Shown here: positions 25,630 through 34,998 of the stretch, piece after piece
Layout of the letters: each line of letters starts with the position of its first letter
How positions within the stretch are numbered: the first letter of the stretch is position 1
Source of the DNA: Bog-159 sp049511415
GTDB taxonomy: Bacteria > Acidobacteriota > Terriglobia > Bryobacterales > Bryobacteraceae
Assembly (NCBI GenBank): GCA_049511415.1
Contig: JBEKYC010000067.1
Span: 1 to 38,453 of the forward strand
Direction: 5' to 3'
Length of the DNA: 38,453 bases
Made by a program: the position numbers and the translations under genes
The notes under the pieces: model-generated
Seen by the model: only the letters and a program-made list of their open reading frames with translations
Database searches by the model: none
What the model was told of the DNA's origin: nothing

Positions 25630-25656
25630 CCATATGATGCTATTGACATCATATGG
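25630..25656. promoter_or_regulatory. Perfect operator palindrome over a -35 box, HigBA-like locus
   Basis: CCATATGATG (25630-25639) and CATCATATGG (25647-25656) are a perfect 10-base inverted repeat with a 7-base spacer. TTGACA at 25643-25648, a consensus -35 box, lies inside it, and -10-like sequence (CATATC or TATCAT) follows about 17-19 bases on. A third, weaker half-site-like ATGACATATCAT lies at about 25662-25673. This is where the HigA-type antitoxin should bind to repress its own operon. Confidence 0.65.
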
Positions 25657-25678
25657 ACTGCATGACATATCATAAGAA

Positions 25679-26039
25679 GTGAGCTGGACAGTTGAGATCG
25701 GCGATGAATTTGAGACGGAGTTCGACGCGCTGTCAGAAGACGTCCGGACGGAGATTTGGCACTGGCAAGGCTCCTCCGGCATTTCGGGCCACAATTGGGC
25801 CGCCCTCATGCCGATACGCTGAATGGCTCCCGCCACGCCAACATGAAGGAACTGCGATTCAGGGCAGAAGACGGCGTGTGGAGAGTTGCCTTGGCTTTCG
25901 ACCCGGCACGCAGGGCGGTCTTGCTGGTCGCGGGCGACAAATCGGGCGGGATCGAAAGCCGTTTCTACCGCGAACTCTCCGGAAGGCCGATGACCGATTT
26001 GATGCACATCTCGCGCGGCTCAGCGGGAAGAAGGGCTGA
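25679..26039 (+). pseudogene. higB: HigB/RelE-like toxin with two single-base deletions
   Basis: Reading from the GTG at 25679 gives SWTVEIGDEFETEFDALSED, a typical start of phage-derived Gp49/HigB-type toxins. The family-like sequence then continues in a second frame from the TTG codon at 25756 (LALARLLRHFGPQLGRPHADTLNG through ELRFRAEDGVWRVALAFDP). It ends in a third frame from about 25980 (RKADDRFDAHLARLSGKKG, stop 26037-26039). Each switch needs one added base, first at the TTT run 25755-25757 and then at about 25977-25979. The three pieces together make one full-length toxin of about 120 residues. The antitoxin starts three bases later and is intact. Confidence 0.75.
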
Positions 26040-26041
26040 CC

Positions 26042-26362
26042 ATGCCTGTGAACGTTAATGACAAAATCAGAAAGCTGAGTCTTGCTCAGCGCAAGAAGGT
26101 TGAAGCACGCGCCGCGCAATTGATTGCCGAGGAGATGACGTTGCGAGAGTTGCGGAAAGCGCGCAGGCTTACTCAAGTTCGCATGGCGAAGAGGCTGGGG
26201 ATCACCCAGGACAGTGTCTCCCGTCTGGAACAACGCAGCGATCTGCTCCTGTCGACGCTGCGGAAGACCATCGAGGCGATGGGCGGAAGTCTCTCCCTGA
26301 TCGCTGAGTTTCCGGATCGCGCACCGGTGTTGTTAGCAGGCATCGCCCAGGACGACAAATAA
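26042..26362 (+). CDS. higA: XRE-family antitoxin (HigA-like)
   Basis: The 106-residue protein has a helix-turn-helix of Cro/CI type at about residues 33-65 (TLRELRKARRLTQVRMAKRLGITQDSVSRLE, given here as landmarks LTQVRMAKRLG and TQDSVSRLEQ). It begins two bases after the stop of the broken toxin frame, the normal toxin-first order of HigBA. It should bind the operator at 25630-25656 and repress itself. The reading frame is clean, unlike the toxin, so it may have been kept as a regulator or as protection against related toxins. Confidence 0.8.
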   Translation: MPVNVNDKIRKLSLAQRKKVEARAAQLIAEEMTLRELRKARRLTQVRMAKRLGITQDSVSRLEQRSDLLLSTLRKTIEAMGGSLSLIAEFPDRAPVLLAGIAQDDK

Positions 26363-26372
26363 AACACAAACC

Positions 26373-26948
26373 ATGCCCGAGTGTTTAGACGCGGTCCGCC
26401 AGATCCTGGCCGCCGCCCGTTTTGCCGCCGAACGGCACGCGGCGCAGCGCCGCAAAGGGCGCACCGCGGAGCCGTACGTCAACCATCTGCTGGAAGTCGC
26501 CGAACTGCTGGCGCGCACCGCGGATCAGCTCGATACGAACCTGATCGTGGCCGCGCTGCTGCACGACACCATCGAGGACACCGGTGTCACGCGCGCGGAA
26601 CTGGCGGAGCGCTTCGGCGAAGACGTGGCCTCCCTGGTCGCCGAAGTGAGCGATGACAAGCTGCTGCCCAAGGAGATGCGCAAGGCGCTGCAGGTGGAGA
26701 ACGCACCGCACAAGTCGGCGCGCGCGCAGGCGCTGGGTACCGCGGATAAGACTGCCAACGTGCGCAGTATTGCCACTAGTCCGCCGGCCAACTGGAGCTT
26801 CGAGCGTCGCGTCGAGTACGTGCGCTGGGCGCGCCAGGTGGTCGGCCGGTACACGCAAGTGAGCGAGCGCCTGGCCGAGGAATTCCAGCAGGTGAGCGTC
26901 GAACTTCAGGAGTGGGAAAAGTCCGGCGGCACGAAGGACTTCTTTTGA
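26373..26948 (+). CDS. Single-domain SpoT/MESH1-like HD phosphohydrolase
   Basis: The 191-residue protein shows the RelA/SpoT hydrolase-type HD pattern: H38 in PYVNHLLEVA, H64-D65 and E68-D69 in ALLHDTIEDT, and D125-N129 in DKTANVRS. Together these form a manganese site for removing pyrophosphate from (p)ppGpp. It lacks synthetase, TGS and ACT domains, so it resembles small alarmone hydrolases. It starts ten bases after the antitoxin and may share its operon. Its last 43 bases overlap the end of the opposing gene. The alarmone substrate is inferred; other nucleotides are possible. Confidence 0.75.
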   Translation: MPECLDAVRQILAAARFAAERHAAQRRKGRTAEPYVNHLLEVAELLARTADQLDTNLIVAALLHDTIEDTGVTRAELAERFGEDVASLVAEVSDDKLLPKEMRKALQVENAPHKSARAQALGTADKTANVRSIATSPPANWSFERRVEYVRWARQVVGRYTQVSERLAEEFQQVSVELQEWEKSGGTKDFF

Positions 26949-27466
26949 GGGGCGCGCAGCGCTTCCGCGAACACCTCTTTCAATAGCTCGTCATAGATCT
27001 TGGCATAGCGTTCCGCGCCTTCGTCCAGATGCAAGGCGAACTCGCGCGTCAGCCGCACCTTCTCGCGGATGTACGGCCGCGCCACTTGGCGGAAGTGGTC
27101 GAACCAGTCTTCGGGCGCGGCGTCGTCGTATTTCAGGCGCAGGTATTCGCGCAGCGCCTGCCACGTCTGGGTGTGCATGCGCAGCATCTCGCCAGTATCG
27201 GCCACGCCGCATGCCGCGACAGCTTCCAGATACAGGCCGGCGACGGCGTTCTCGAGCGCGGCCCGGCGAAACTCGGCGCGCGGGTCGTCCGCGGCGAGGC
27301 CCGCAAGTTCGATTTCGAGCAGGGCGGGCGCAGCGGAGATTTCCCGCATGCGGATGTCCGGCCGCCGCGGCGCAATGCGCAGCCTGCGCCGGCGCCGCTC
27401 GCGCGCGAGATACAGAACCGCGGCGACGGTCAAAGCCGTCAATAGTGGAATCAGTTCACGGAACAC
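26906..27466 (-). CDS. Small membrane-anchored protein, function unknown
   Basis: The 186-residue protein has one N-terminal hydrophobic helix (about 4-20) followed by a run of arginines (RERRRRRLR), which predicts the bulk in the cytosol. The rest is helical and charged, with no motif I recognise. The start is a GTG at 27464-27466 without a clear ribosome binding site. Its 3' end runs 43 bases into the HD hydrolase gene on the other strand, and only 26 bases separate its start from mrp. Compositional fit and the clean frame make it a likely gene. Confidence 0.6.
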   Translation of the reverse strand: MFRELIPLLTALTVAAVLYLARERRRRRLRIAPRRPDIRMREISAAPALLEIELAGLAADDPRAEFRRAALENAVAGLYLEAVAACGVADTGEMLRMHTQTWQALREYLRLKYDDAAPEDWFDHFRQVARPYIREKVRLTREFALHLDEGAERYAKIYDELLKEVFAEALRAPQKKSFVPPDFSHS

Positions 27467-27479
27467 ACGCCTGCCACGT

Positions 27480-27485
27480 TACCAT
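27480..27485 (+). promoter_or_regulatory. Candidate -10 element of mrp
   Basis: TACCAT lies seven bases before the mrp ATG at 27493, so RNA would begin at or beside the start codon. No ribosome binding site is present. Any -35 element would lie inside the start of the diverging membrane-protein gene. Confidence 0.3.
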
Positions 27486-27492
27486 AGAGTGC

Positions 27493-28311
<819 letters not shown>

Positions 28312-28313
28312 CC

Positions 28314-29828
28314 ATGGACCTCACGCGACGCAGCATGCTGGGATCGGTGGCGCTGGCCGCAAGTGCCATGGCCGCGCCGCCCGCGTTCGAATTGGAAGAG
28401 GCCACTATCGCCGATCTGCAGAAGCGCATGCAGGACGGCAGTCTGACGGCGCACGCGCTGACCGAGCGGTACCTGCAGCGCATCGATGCGCTGGACAAGC
28501 GCGGCCCGGCCCTCAACGCGGTGATCGAGCTGAACCCGGATGCGTTGGCAATCGCGAAAGCCCTGGACGCGGAACGCCAGGCCAAGGGTCCGCGCGGCCC
28601 GCTGCACGGCGTGCCGGTGCTGATCAAGGACAATATCGATACGGCCGACCGCATGCTGACCACCGCCGGATCGCTGGCGCTGCTTGGGTCGATCGCGGCG
28701 CGCGATTCCGGTGTCGCCGAGCGGTTGCGCGCGGCCGGCGCCGTGCTGTTGGGCAAGACCAACCTCAGCGAGTGGGCCAATTACCGGTCCAGCCACGCGA
28801 CCAGCGGCTGGAGCGGGCGCGGCGGTTTGACGCGCAATCCGTACGGCTTGGATCGCAACGCCTGCGGCTCCAGTTCGGGATCCGGCGCGGCGGTGGCGGC
28901 GAACTTCTGCGCGGTAGCTATTGGCACGGAGACGGACGGATCCATCGTGTGCCCGTCGTCGGTCAACGGCGTGGTCGGGATCAAGCCGACGCTTGGGCTG
29001 ATCCCGGCGAACGGCATCATCCCGATCGCGCATTCGCAGGACACGGCGGGACCGATGGCGCGCACTGTCACCGATGCCGCCATCCTGCTGGGCGCGCTCT
29101 CCGGCAACAACTACACCGCGGCGCTCGACGCCAACGGGCTGCGCGGCGCGCGCATCGGCGTGGCGCGGGACAAGTTCTTCGGCTTCCAGGAAGATACCGA
29201 CCGGCTGATCCAGGCGGCTATCGACGAGATGAAACGGCGCGGCGCGGAGATCGTCGATCCGGCGGATATTCCCACCATGGGCAAGTTCGACGACTCGGAA
29301 GGCGACGTGCTGAGCTACGAGTTCAAGAACGATCTGAACCTGTATCTGGGCGCGCTGGGGCCGAAGGCGCCGGTGCATTCGCTGGCGGAAGTGATCGCGT
29401 TCAACGAAGCGCATCGCGCGCAGGAGATGCCGTATTTCGGCCAGGACATCATGATCAAGGCGCAGGCCAAGGGTCCGCTGTCCAGCAAGGAGTACTTGGA
29501 CGCGCTGGAGAAAGACCACCGACTGGCGCGCACCGAGGGCATCGACGCGGTGATGGATCGGCATCGGCTGGACGCGCTGGTCGCGCCGACGGCCGGACCG
29601 GCCTGGTGCACGGACCTGATCAACGGCGATCACGCGCCGGGCGGCAGTTCCACGCCGGCGGCGGTGGCCGGTTATCCGAACATCAACGTGCCAGCCGGAT
29701 TCGTGAGCGGGCTGCCCATCGGCATCTCGTTCTTTGGGCGAGCCCGCTCCGAGGCGGTGTTGATCAAGCTGGCGTATGCGTTCGAGCAGGCGACGCGGTT
29801 CCGGCGGCCGCCGCAGTGGCGCGCTTAA
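28314..29828 (+). CDS. Tat-exported amidase (peptide-amidase-like branch)
   Basis: The 504-residue amidase-signature enzyme starts two bases after the mrp stop. A twin-arginine signal (LTRRSMLGSVALAASA) predicts export. The triad is K105 in PVLIKDN, S186 in CGSSSGSG and S210 in GTETDGSI. The GSSSGSG form, rather than GGSSGGS, is like Stenotrophomonas peptide amidase and plant-type amidases, so C-terminal amides of peptides are possible substrates. It differs clearly from the amidase at 879-2333. Its stop lies in a TTAA at 29825-29828 that also supplies the stop of the opposing gene. Confidence 0.85.
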   Translation: MDLTRRSMLGSVALAASAMAAPPAFELEEATIADLQKRMQDGSLTAHALTERYLQRIDALDKRGPALNAVIELNPDALAIAKALDAERQAKGPRGPLHGVPVLIKDNIDTADRMLTTAGSLALLGSIAARDSGVAERLRAAGAVLLGKTNLSEWANYRSSHATSGWSGRGGLTRNPYGLDRNACGSSSGSGAAVAANFCAVAIGTETDGSIVCPSSVNGVVGIKPTLGLIPANGIIPIAHSQDTAGPMARTVTDAAILLGALSGNNYTAALDANGLRGARIGVARDKFFGFQEDTDRLIQAAIDEMKRRGAEIVDPADIPTMGKFDDSEGDVLSYEFKNDLNLYLGALGPKAPVHSLAEVIAFNEAHRAQEMPYFGQDIMIKAQAKGPLSSKEYLDALEKDHRLARTEGIDAVMDRHRLDALVAPTAGPAWCTDLINGDHAPGGSSTPAAVAGYPNINVPAGFVSGLPIGISFFGRARSEAVLIKLAYAFEQATRFRRPPQWRA

Positions 29829-31168
29829 GGCTGCGCCACGTAATTAGCCAACTCACCGGTAGTCGTCATCGCCCAAAACGCGATGGTGTTGTTTTCGAGC
29901 GCTGTCTTCGAAATGGTGATGTTGTAGTAGTCGAAGAAGAAAGAACTGATGACATCACCCGCCACTGTGTCGCCGCTGGCGGCTACCTTGACGATCTTGC
30001 CTTTCTCATAGAGGTAGAGGCCGGTGCGCCGGTTCCCGCTGGAATCCTGCTGGTCCTGGGCCACGAAAGCTACCACACCGTTATTGCCAGATAGATAGGC
30101 ATACTGATAGGGCGTATTTTCCAGTCCCGGCAGGGGGTCGTCGGAGCAGGTGATGATGGTGGGCGCGCCGCCGGTGATGTTCTGCTGCGCGACGCAGCCA
30201 TAGTAATAACCCAGCGGCAGGGTGGTGTTCTTATCGTAGATGATGTAGTCGGCGTAGTTCCCGTCCAGGACGAACGAGACGTTGTTGGCTGCGCCGCCGG
30301 TGTTGGGATCGCCGGGCGGGTTGGTATAGGGGCCGGCGATGGGCGTCGGCTGATACATACCGTAGCAAGGCTGGGGGGTGCCGGACGGGATGCCGGTAGT
30401 CGGCAGCACGTAGAAATCCTGCTCGTCGTTGCCTTCCGAAGTCGCGCCAAAGGCCACATTGCTGCCGGAGACGGAGCCTCCAAAGAAATAGCTAAACCCG
30501 AAAATGGAGCACTGGCCAGGGATGTCGAAGTAGAGGTCATAGTAGGGGTCCAGAAGGTTCTGGCCGTTGGCGTCGGCGATGAAGATCTGGTCGACGTATC
30601 CGAGGGCGACATTGGTTCCGTCACTCGATATGCCGGTTGGGGATCCGAACCCGGCCTCGCCGAAAGTCCCGTTGGGAATCGTGCTCTTGTAGTTGATGAC
30701 CAGGCGGGCCGGCGTACTGTTGCCGGGCCGGAAGGTGTACCAGCCAAGCGGATAGTCGGCGTCGCCCTGGTCGGTGGTGATCATGGTCATGACGCCCTTG
30801 CGGATTACCGGGTCGATGTCATAGGCGCCCAGGTTCGTAAACGTCCCGGTTCCGCCGGGCGCGGGGTCGCCCTCGGCGAGCAGTTGGGTCTGCTGGCCGG
30901 TCGCCAGGTCCAGGCTCCAGATGGAAGCCAGGGTGGGATAGCTGCCGCAAGGCGAGGACGTGGTGTTGGAGGTATCGAAGAAATAGACGTTGCCGCCGTC
31001 CACGGAGGGCGGCGCCCAGCTCAGGGGGCACCAGTTCGTGCCGCCGGGAGATACCTCAGAAGATCCGATGATCTTGGTGAATTTCCAATCGGGCCCGGCG
31101 GCGTGAGTGGCCGGCGCCAGCAAAAATGCCAGAAAACAGATTGTGGTTGTATGTCGCATGTCCCTCAT
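29825..31168 (-). CDS. Secreted beta-repeat protein, function unknown
   Basis: From the ATG at 31166-31168 the product is about 447 residues; a second ATG nine bases in (31157-31159) follows GAGGGAC and may be the real start. A GTG at 31195 is also in frame. All give a Sec signal peptide (TTTICFLAFLLAPATHA). The mature part is rich in aromatic, glycine and asparagine residues. It has repeating blocks like SIWSLDLATGQQTQLLAEGDPAPGG and GLYLYEKGKIVKVAASGDT, a beta-propeller-like pattern seen in secreted proteins of unknown role. I do not recognise a function. It is the last of three same-strand envelope genes. Confidence 0.7.
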   Translation of the reverse strand: MRDMRHTTTICFLAFLLAPATHAAGPDWKFTKIIGSSEVSPGGTNWCPLSWAPPSVDGGNVYFFDTSNTTSSPCGSYPTLASIWSLDLATGQQTQLLAEGDPAPGGTGTFTNLGAYDIDPVIRKGVMTMITTDQGDADYPLGWYTFRPGNSTPARLVINYKSTIPNGTFGEAGFGSPTGISSDGTNVALGYVDQIFIADANGQNLLDPYYDLYFDIPGQCSIFGFSYFFGGSVSGSNVAFGATSEGNDEQDFYVLPTTGIPSGTPQPCYGMYQPTPIAGPYTNPPGDPNTGGAANNVSFVLDGNYADYIIYDKNTTLPLGYYYGCVAQQNITGGAPTIITCSDDPLPGLENTPYQYAYLSGNNGVVAFVAQDQQDSSGNRRTGLYLYEKGKIVKVAASGDTVAGDVISSFFFDYYNITISKTALENNTIAFWAMTTTGELANYVAQP

Positions 31169-31228
31169 TGTTGGGGCGGCGCGCGCTAAACACAATGCTT
31201 TTGGGGTGAACTCGGGGTGAATCGAGCG

Positions 31229-33010
31229 CTAAAAGATGAAGCTGAGGCCGCCGCGGAACATGCGGGGGGTTTCCATTAAGATCAAGCGGCTGCCGTCCGA
31301 GGTGGACAGGGGCAGGTAGCCCTGCTGCAGGAGATTGCGCAGGTCGGCGGTCAATTCCATGCGCCAGGGAAGACCGGTCAGGACCGGGATGGCCTGCCGC
31401 ACGTAGATGTTCAGTCCGGGTTGCGGCCGCAAGCCGGCGGTCGAGTAGCTGGGGTCGGCCACCGTCCAGCGATTATCGGCCAACTGATAACCGGCTGTGA
31501 TGCGGGTACCGGTGTGCGGGCTGGCGGCGCTCACGCGCATGGTGACGGACTGCTGGCGTCCGGCATGAATCATGGCGCGCAGATCGTCCGGATTGCCGCT
31601 GACGGTGTCACCGCTGTCAGCTTTCAGCGCGCCGGTCGAGCCGTAGATGACCATGGCACTGACATGACTGCCGAGATCCTGGGTGGCCGCCGCGGTATAA
31701 CCCATGCCGGCGAAGCTGCCGGCGTTAAACACGGCCGTGCCGGAATTGAAATCGGGAAGGATATCGCCGGTGGGGAGAAAACCCGCGGGGGAGGCGACCG
31801 TGAGGGCCAGATCGCGGATGGATTCGTGATAAACGCGGGCGCTGAATTTGCGGGAACCCATGGTGCGCGAATAGCCCGCTTCCATATCCTGGCCGCGCTG
31901 CACGGCGGAGCGTCCCGCGATCAGGGAGACCAGCGGGAAGAGACCGAGGGTGCCGATCTCCTGCTGGAGCTTGTCATCCGTGCCGCTCGCGATCAGATCG
32001 GGACGGGCATTGCCGGAAGTATAGTCCAACTCGATATCGCCTGCGTGGCCCAGCGAATAGGTAAGCCGGGCGTAAGGGCTCAGATAGGTCAAATGGTCGT
32101 TGAAGGACACCGAATCCACCGAGGTGCCATACTGCACCGTAAGCGCGTCGCCGACCGAGAGGTGATCGTTAAGGTTGGCGGATACGCTGCGGAACATGGG
32201 AACCTCGCCCCCTGCGCCGAAAATTGCCTGTCCCATGCTGCCGGGCAGAAAAAGCTCGCGCATGGTGACGGATACTTCGGGGCTGTCGGGTCCAACGGCG
32301 CGGCTATAGGTGGTCCGGAAGGCAGCCGAAGGAACGCCCGACTGGGCGCCGGTGCCGACGTTGCCCGCAAACTGAAACTGGTTGCTGCCGAATAGCGAGG
32401 TGGCCAAAGCGAAGGCGGTACCCATATCCGCGCTGCTGCCGAAGCCAGCCACCGGGGAACCATCGCCCGCCGAAAGCATGACGACGGCGCGGGTATCGGA
32501 AAAGACCTGGCGATGCGGTTTATCTTCATCCGGCGTGAGATCCGGCAGGAAGCGCATGACCGGGCGCGTGGAAGAGGCCGTGCGCAGAATCCATTTCCAC
32601 TCTTCGCTCATGGGAGCCGGATTACCGGCCGGATACACCAGATGGATGGAACTGAACAGCGCCGCCATATTCACATTCAGCACGCTGCGCACACCCGGCT
32701 GGACCAGGATATTGTTTTTGATGGCCGGCACGAAGCTGGCCAGGGTCACGCGAATCGAATAAACATCAGGCAGCAGTCCGGCGAAGGCAAACTGGCCTTT
32801 GTCGTCCGTCAGGGCTTTGCTCGCCAGCTTCTCCTGCTTATTGAAGAGCAGCACCGCGGCGCCCATTTGCGGAACACCCTCGCCACTGGTCACCAACCCC
32901 GTGATCGTACCGGACAGTTTCAGCGACACGGCCGCGGGGGCCGGCTCCGACATCAGACACCAACAAGCCAGAGCCGCAGTGGCCGCCGAAATGTGCGTCC
33001 TGATCCTCAT
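31229..33010 (-). CDS. Outer-membrane beta-barrel protein with carboxypeptidase-regulatory-like domain
   Basis: The 593-residue protein has a signal peptide (about 1-27) and a carboxypeptidase-regulatory-like beta-sandwich (about 34-115, ITGLVTSGEGVPQMGAAV and FAGLLPDVYSIRV). A long beta-strand-rich region ends in GGLSFIF, and a terminal phenylalanine is the usual outer-membrane insertion signal. Acidobacterial TonB-dependent-like transporters often have this front domain, but this one is short and has no visible plug or TonB box. A role in surface binding or transport is inference. It lies 42 bases after the GWxTD gene on the same strand. Confidence 0.7.
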   Translation of the reverse strand: MRIRTHISAATAALACWCLMSEPAPAAVSLKLSGTITGLVTSGEGVPQMGAAVLLFNKQEKLASKALTDDKGQFAFAGLLPDVYSIRVTLASFVPAIKNNILVQPGVRSVLNVNMAALFSSIHLVYPAGNPAPMSEEWKWILRTASSTRPVMRFLPDLTPDEDKPHRQVFSDTRAVVMLSAGDGSPVAGFGSSADMGTAFALATSLFGSNQFQFAGNVGTGAQSGVPSAAFRTTYSRAVGPDSPEVSVTMRELFLPGSMGQAIFGAGGEVPMFRSVSANLNDHLSVGDALTVQYGTSVDSVSFNDHLTYLSPYARLTYSLGHAGDIELDYTSGNARPDLIASGTDDKLQQEIGTLGLFPLVSLIAGRSAVQRGQDMEAGYSRTMGSRKFSARVYHESIRDLALTVASPAGFLPTGDILPDFNSGTAVFNAGSFAGMGYTAAATQDLGSHVSAMVIYGSTGALKADSGDTVSGNPDDLRAMIHAGRQQSVTMRVSAASPHTGTRITAGYQLADNRWTVADPSYSTAGLRPQPGLNIYVRQAIPVLTGLPWRMELTADLRNLLQQGYLPLSTSDGSRLILMETPRMFRGGLSFIF

Positions 33011-33052
33011 ATCGAGGTGATGCTTACCGTACCACGGGGAGTACCCGTTATC

Positions 33053-34774
33053 CTAGGTTACCGTAAACTGAGCCGTCGGGGTTAAGGTCTGGTTGCGATT
33101 GCGATCGGTGATCTTAAGCTTCAGGGTATACTGCCCCGGCGTCATTTTATCGAGAGGCAGCAGTTTTTCCACGGTCACCTGCGAGGCCGATGCGCCCGGC
33201 AAACTGGCCACGTCTTCGGTGAACTCGAAGATCTTTTCGTTGCTGCCATTTTTCACTACTTCGTATTCGATCTGCCCATTGGGCTTCTGGGTTTTCTCGT
33301 CCGGACCGAAATTGTACAGCTTAAAGTAGATCCCCATCTTCTCGTTGCGTTTGAAGCTCTCGGTCAAACGGGGCCGCACTTTGCTCGATCCGATCACGAA
33401 CTGTCCCACGCCGATGCTCTTGGTAGGCACCTTTTCGATCAGGTCGGCCAAGACCACCGTGCTGGAGGAGAGCTTTTCGGTGTCCACATGGGGCACGTTC
33501 AGGGCGGTTTCGTAATTGTTCATATTGCCGCCCACGATGTCTTTGACTACGACGTTCAACCGGTAGGTTCCAGGAGGCAGCGGCAAAGTTTTCTGATAGA
33601 TAGAGGAGCGGGTAGCGTAGGCCTGGAGCATTTCGTTGGCGCAATCCACCGTGACGGTGTCCTCAAAGGTCGTCACAATGCGGCGCGTCATGGTGGTGAC
33701 GCGGCCGAAGATATTGACGTTGGCCTTTTCCACGCCTTCCTTGGACTGGAACTGCAGATCCTTATTTTCAAACTGGAGGGTGACATAGGTGAGCACCGAG
33801 GCTTCCGTCAGGGGGAAGAAATCGGCGCGCACCTTCATGGGCAGGATGTTGAAAGTGATCTTGCTGGATACGGCGTCTTCCAGATCCTTGAACTTCACGG
33901 CCGGCGGTTTCTGCAGTTTGGCGAACTGTTCCAGGCGATTGAACTCCATCATGCTCTCGGAAGAGCCGCCGAATGCCTGGCCCAGGTGGGTGCCGTCGGT
34001 GTTCTGGAAGCGCTGGGTTTTGGTTGCCAGACCCATCTGCTCCATCAAGGTAAGACCGGCGCCGGGCACATACGTCAGAGCGTCCTTTTCGGACGGGTCC
34101 ATGGTCATGTGATACTCGCCCGACATGCTGGGATCCACGAACTCGATCACGATGTTGGTGCCGATGCCTTCCAGGTAGCGGTAGCGCCACTGCTCAAAAG
34201 GATAGGTGGAAGTTTCGCCGCCGCCTTCTTCCATGGGGCGCTCGTAGGTGCCGCCGGAAGGATGCGATTCGATTTCGTCCGGAGGGCCGTACATAATATA
34301 GATGCGGCCGCGATCGGTTTTCCAGCCAGGGATGCCGGAAGCGTAGTGATCGTTGGAGTAGGCGATGCGGCGGTAGTGCTCTTCCTTAAACTCGTTTTCT
34401 TCCGTATCGGGGGTAGGGTCGCGGCGCAGCCAGAACTGCTCGATGAACTGCTCGCGCTCTTCGTCGGTAGCCAGGCGTTTGAAAGCGGTTTTTTCCTCGT
34501 CGGTGATGATGTAGACGACGTCCTCGTTCAACCACTTCTTATATGGAGTTTCCAGCTCTTTACGCAGCTTTTCTTCGCGCTTGCGCTTCTGCTTGTCGGT
34601 GAGAGGCTTGGCGATGGTCTCGCGCGCGGGCTTCTGCTGATCGTCTTTGGGAGCCGCCGGTTGAGCCGGAGCCGCTTGGGGAGCCGGAGTCGCCTGCTGA
34701 TCTTGACCCGCCGTGGATACGGCCAGCAGCAACCCGACCGGAATACAGGCATAAACAATACGTTTTGTTACCAT
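33053..34774 (-). CDS. GWxTD-domain secreted protein
   Basis: The product has 573 residues from the ATG at 34772-34774; an in-frame GTG three codons earlier is less likely. A signal peptide (hydrophobic core IVYACIPVGLLLAV) is followed by a proline/alanine/glutamine-rich linker (about 27-50) and a lysine-rich helix. The family motif GWKTDRGRIYIMYGPPDE starts near residue 150. The C-terminal half is beta-rich and ends in an Ig-like segment. GWxTD proteins are common in Acidobacteria and relatives, and their function is not known to me. A short ACGGG/CCCGT hairpin (33034-33048) follows the stop. Confidence 0.85.
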   Translation of the reverse strand: MVTKRIVYACIPVGLLLAVSTAGQDQQATPAPQAAPAQPAAPKDDQQKPARETIAKPLTDKQKRKREEKLRKELETPYKKWLNEDVVYIITDEEKTAFKRLATDEEREQFIEQFWLRRDPTPDTEENEFKEEHYRRIAYSNDHYASGIPGWKTDRGRIYIMYGPPDEIESHPSGGTYERPMEEGGGETSTYPFEQWRYRYLEGIGTNIVIEFVDPSMSGEYHMTMDPSEKDALTYVPGAGLTLMEQMGLATKTQRFQNTDGTHLGQAFGGSSESMMEFNRLEQFAKLQKPPAVKFKDLEDAVSSKITFNILPMKVRADFFPLTEASVLTYVTLQFENKDLQFQSKEGVEKANVNIFGRVTTMTRRIVTTFEDTVTVDCANEMLQAYATRSSIYQKTLPLPPGTYRLNVVVKDIVGGNMNNYETALNVPHVDTEKLSSSTVVLADLIEKVPTKSIGVGQFVIGSSKVRPRLTESFKRNEKMGIYFKLYNFGPDEKTQKPNGQIEYEVVKNGSNEKIFEFTEDVASLPGASASQVTVEKLLPLDKMTPGQYTLKLKITDRNRNQTLTPTAQFTVT

Positions 34775-34960
34775 ACCCACCACTTCCCGGAATAGGGCCT
34801 TATACTTTGACTAAGATTGTACGGCTCCATTTTAGCACCCGTCAAGTTGGGCGTCGGCTGCCACAGTGGGCGGCGGCGGCACGGGGTTGGCGCGGCGGAA
34901 ATTTCGGGAAAAGCGAAGCCATTTTTGAAACGGGCCGCCGGGGACTGGGCGATAGTCCAA

Positions 34961-34998
34961 TGCGACAAAATGCGACAGAATGCGACACAATGCGACAC
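34961..34998. repeat. Four-copy 10-bp tandem repeat, TGCGACAxAA
   Basis: TGCGACAAAA, TGCGACAGAA, TGCGACACAA and TGCGACAC follow each other with an exact 10-base period. The copies differ mainly at base 8. A period near one helical turn puts every copy on the same DNA face. Confidence 0.85.

Noticed and set aside
22895..25633. A 912-codon open frame on the minus strand
   Set aside because: It is antisense to ugd and the MetE-like gene, which have complete active sites. The translation is rich in H, A, R and V without any domain, as expected from the GC-rich third-codon shadow.
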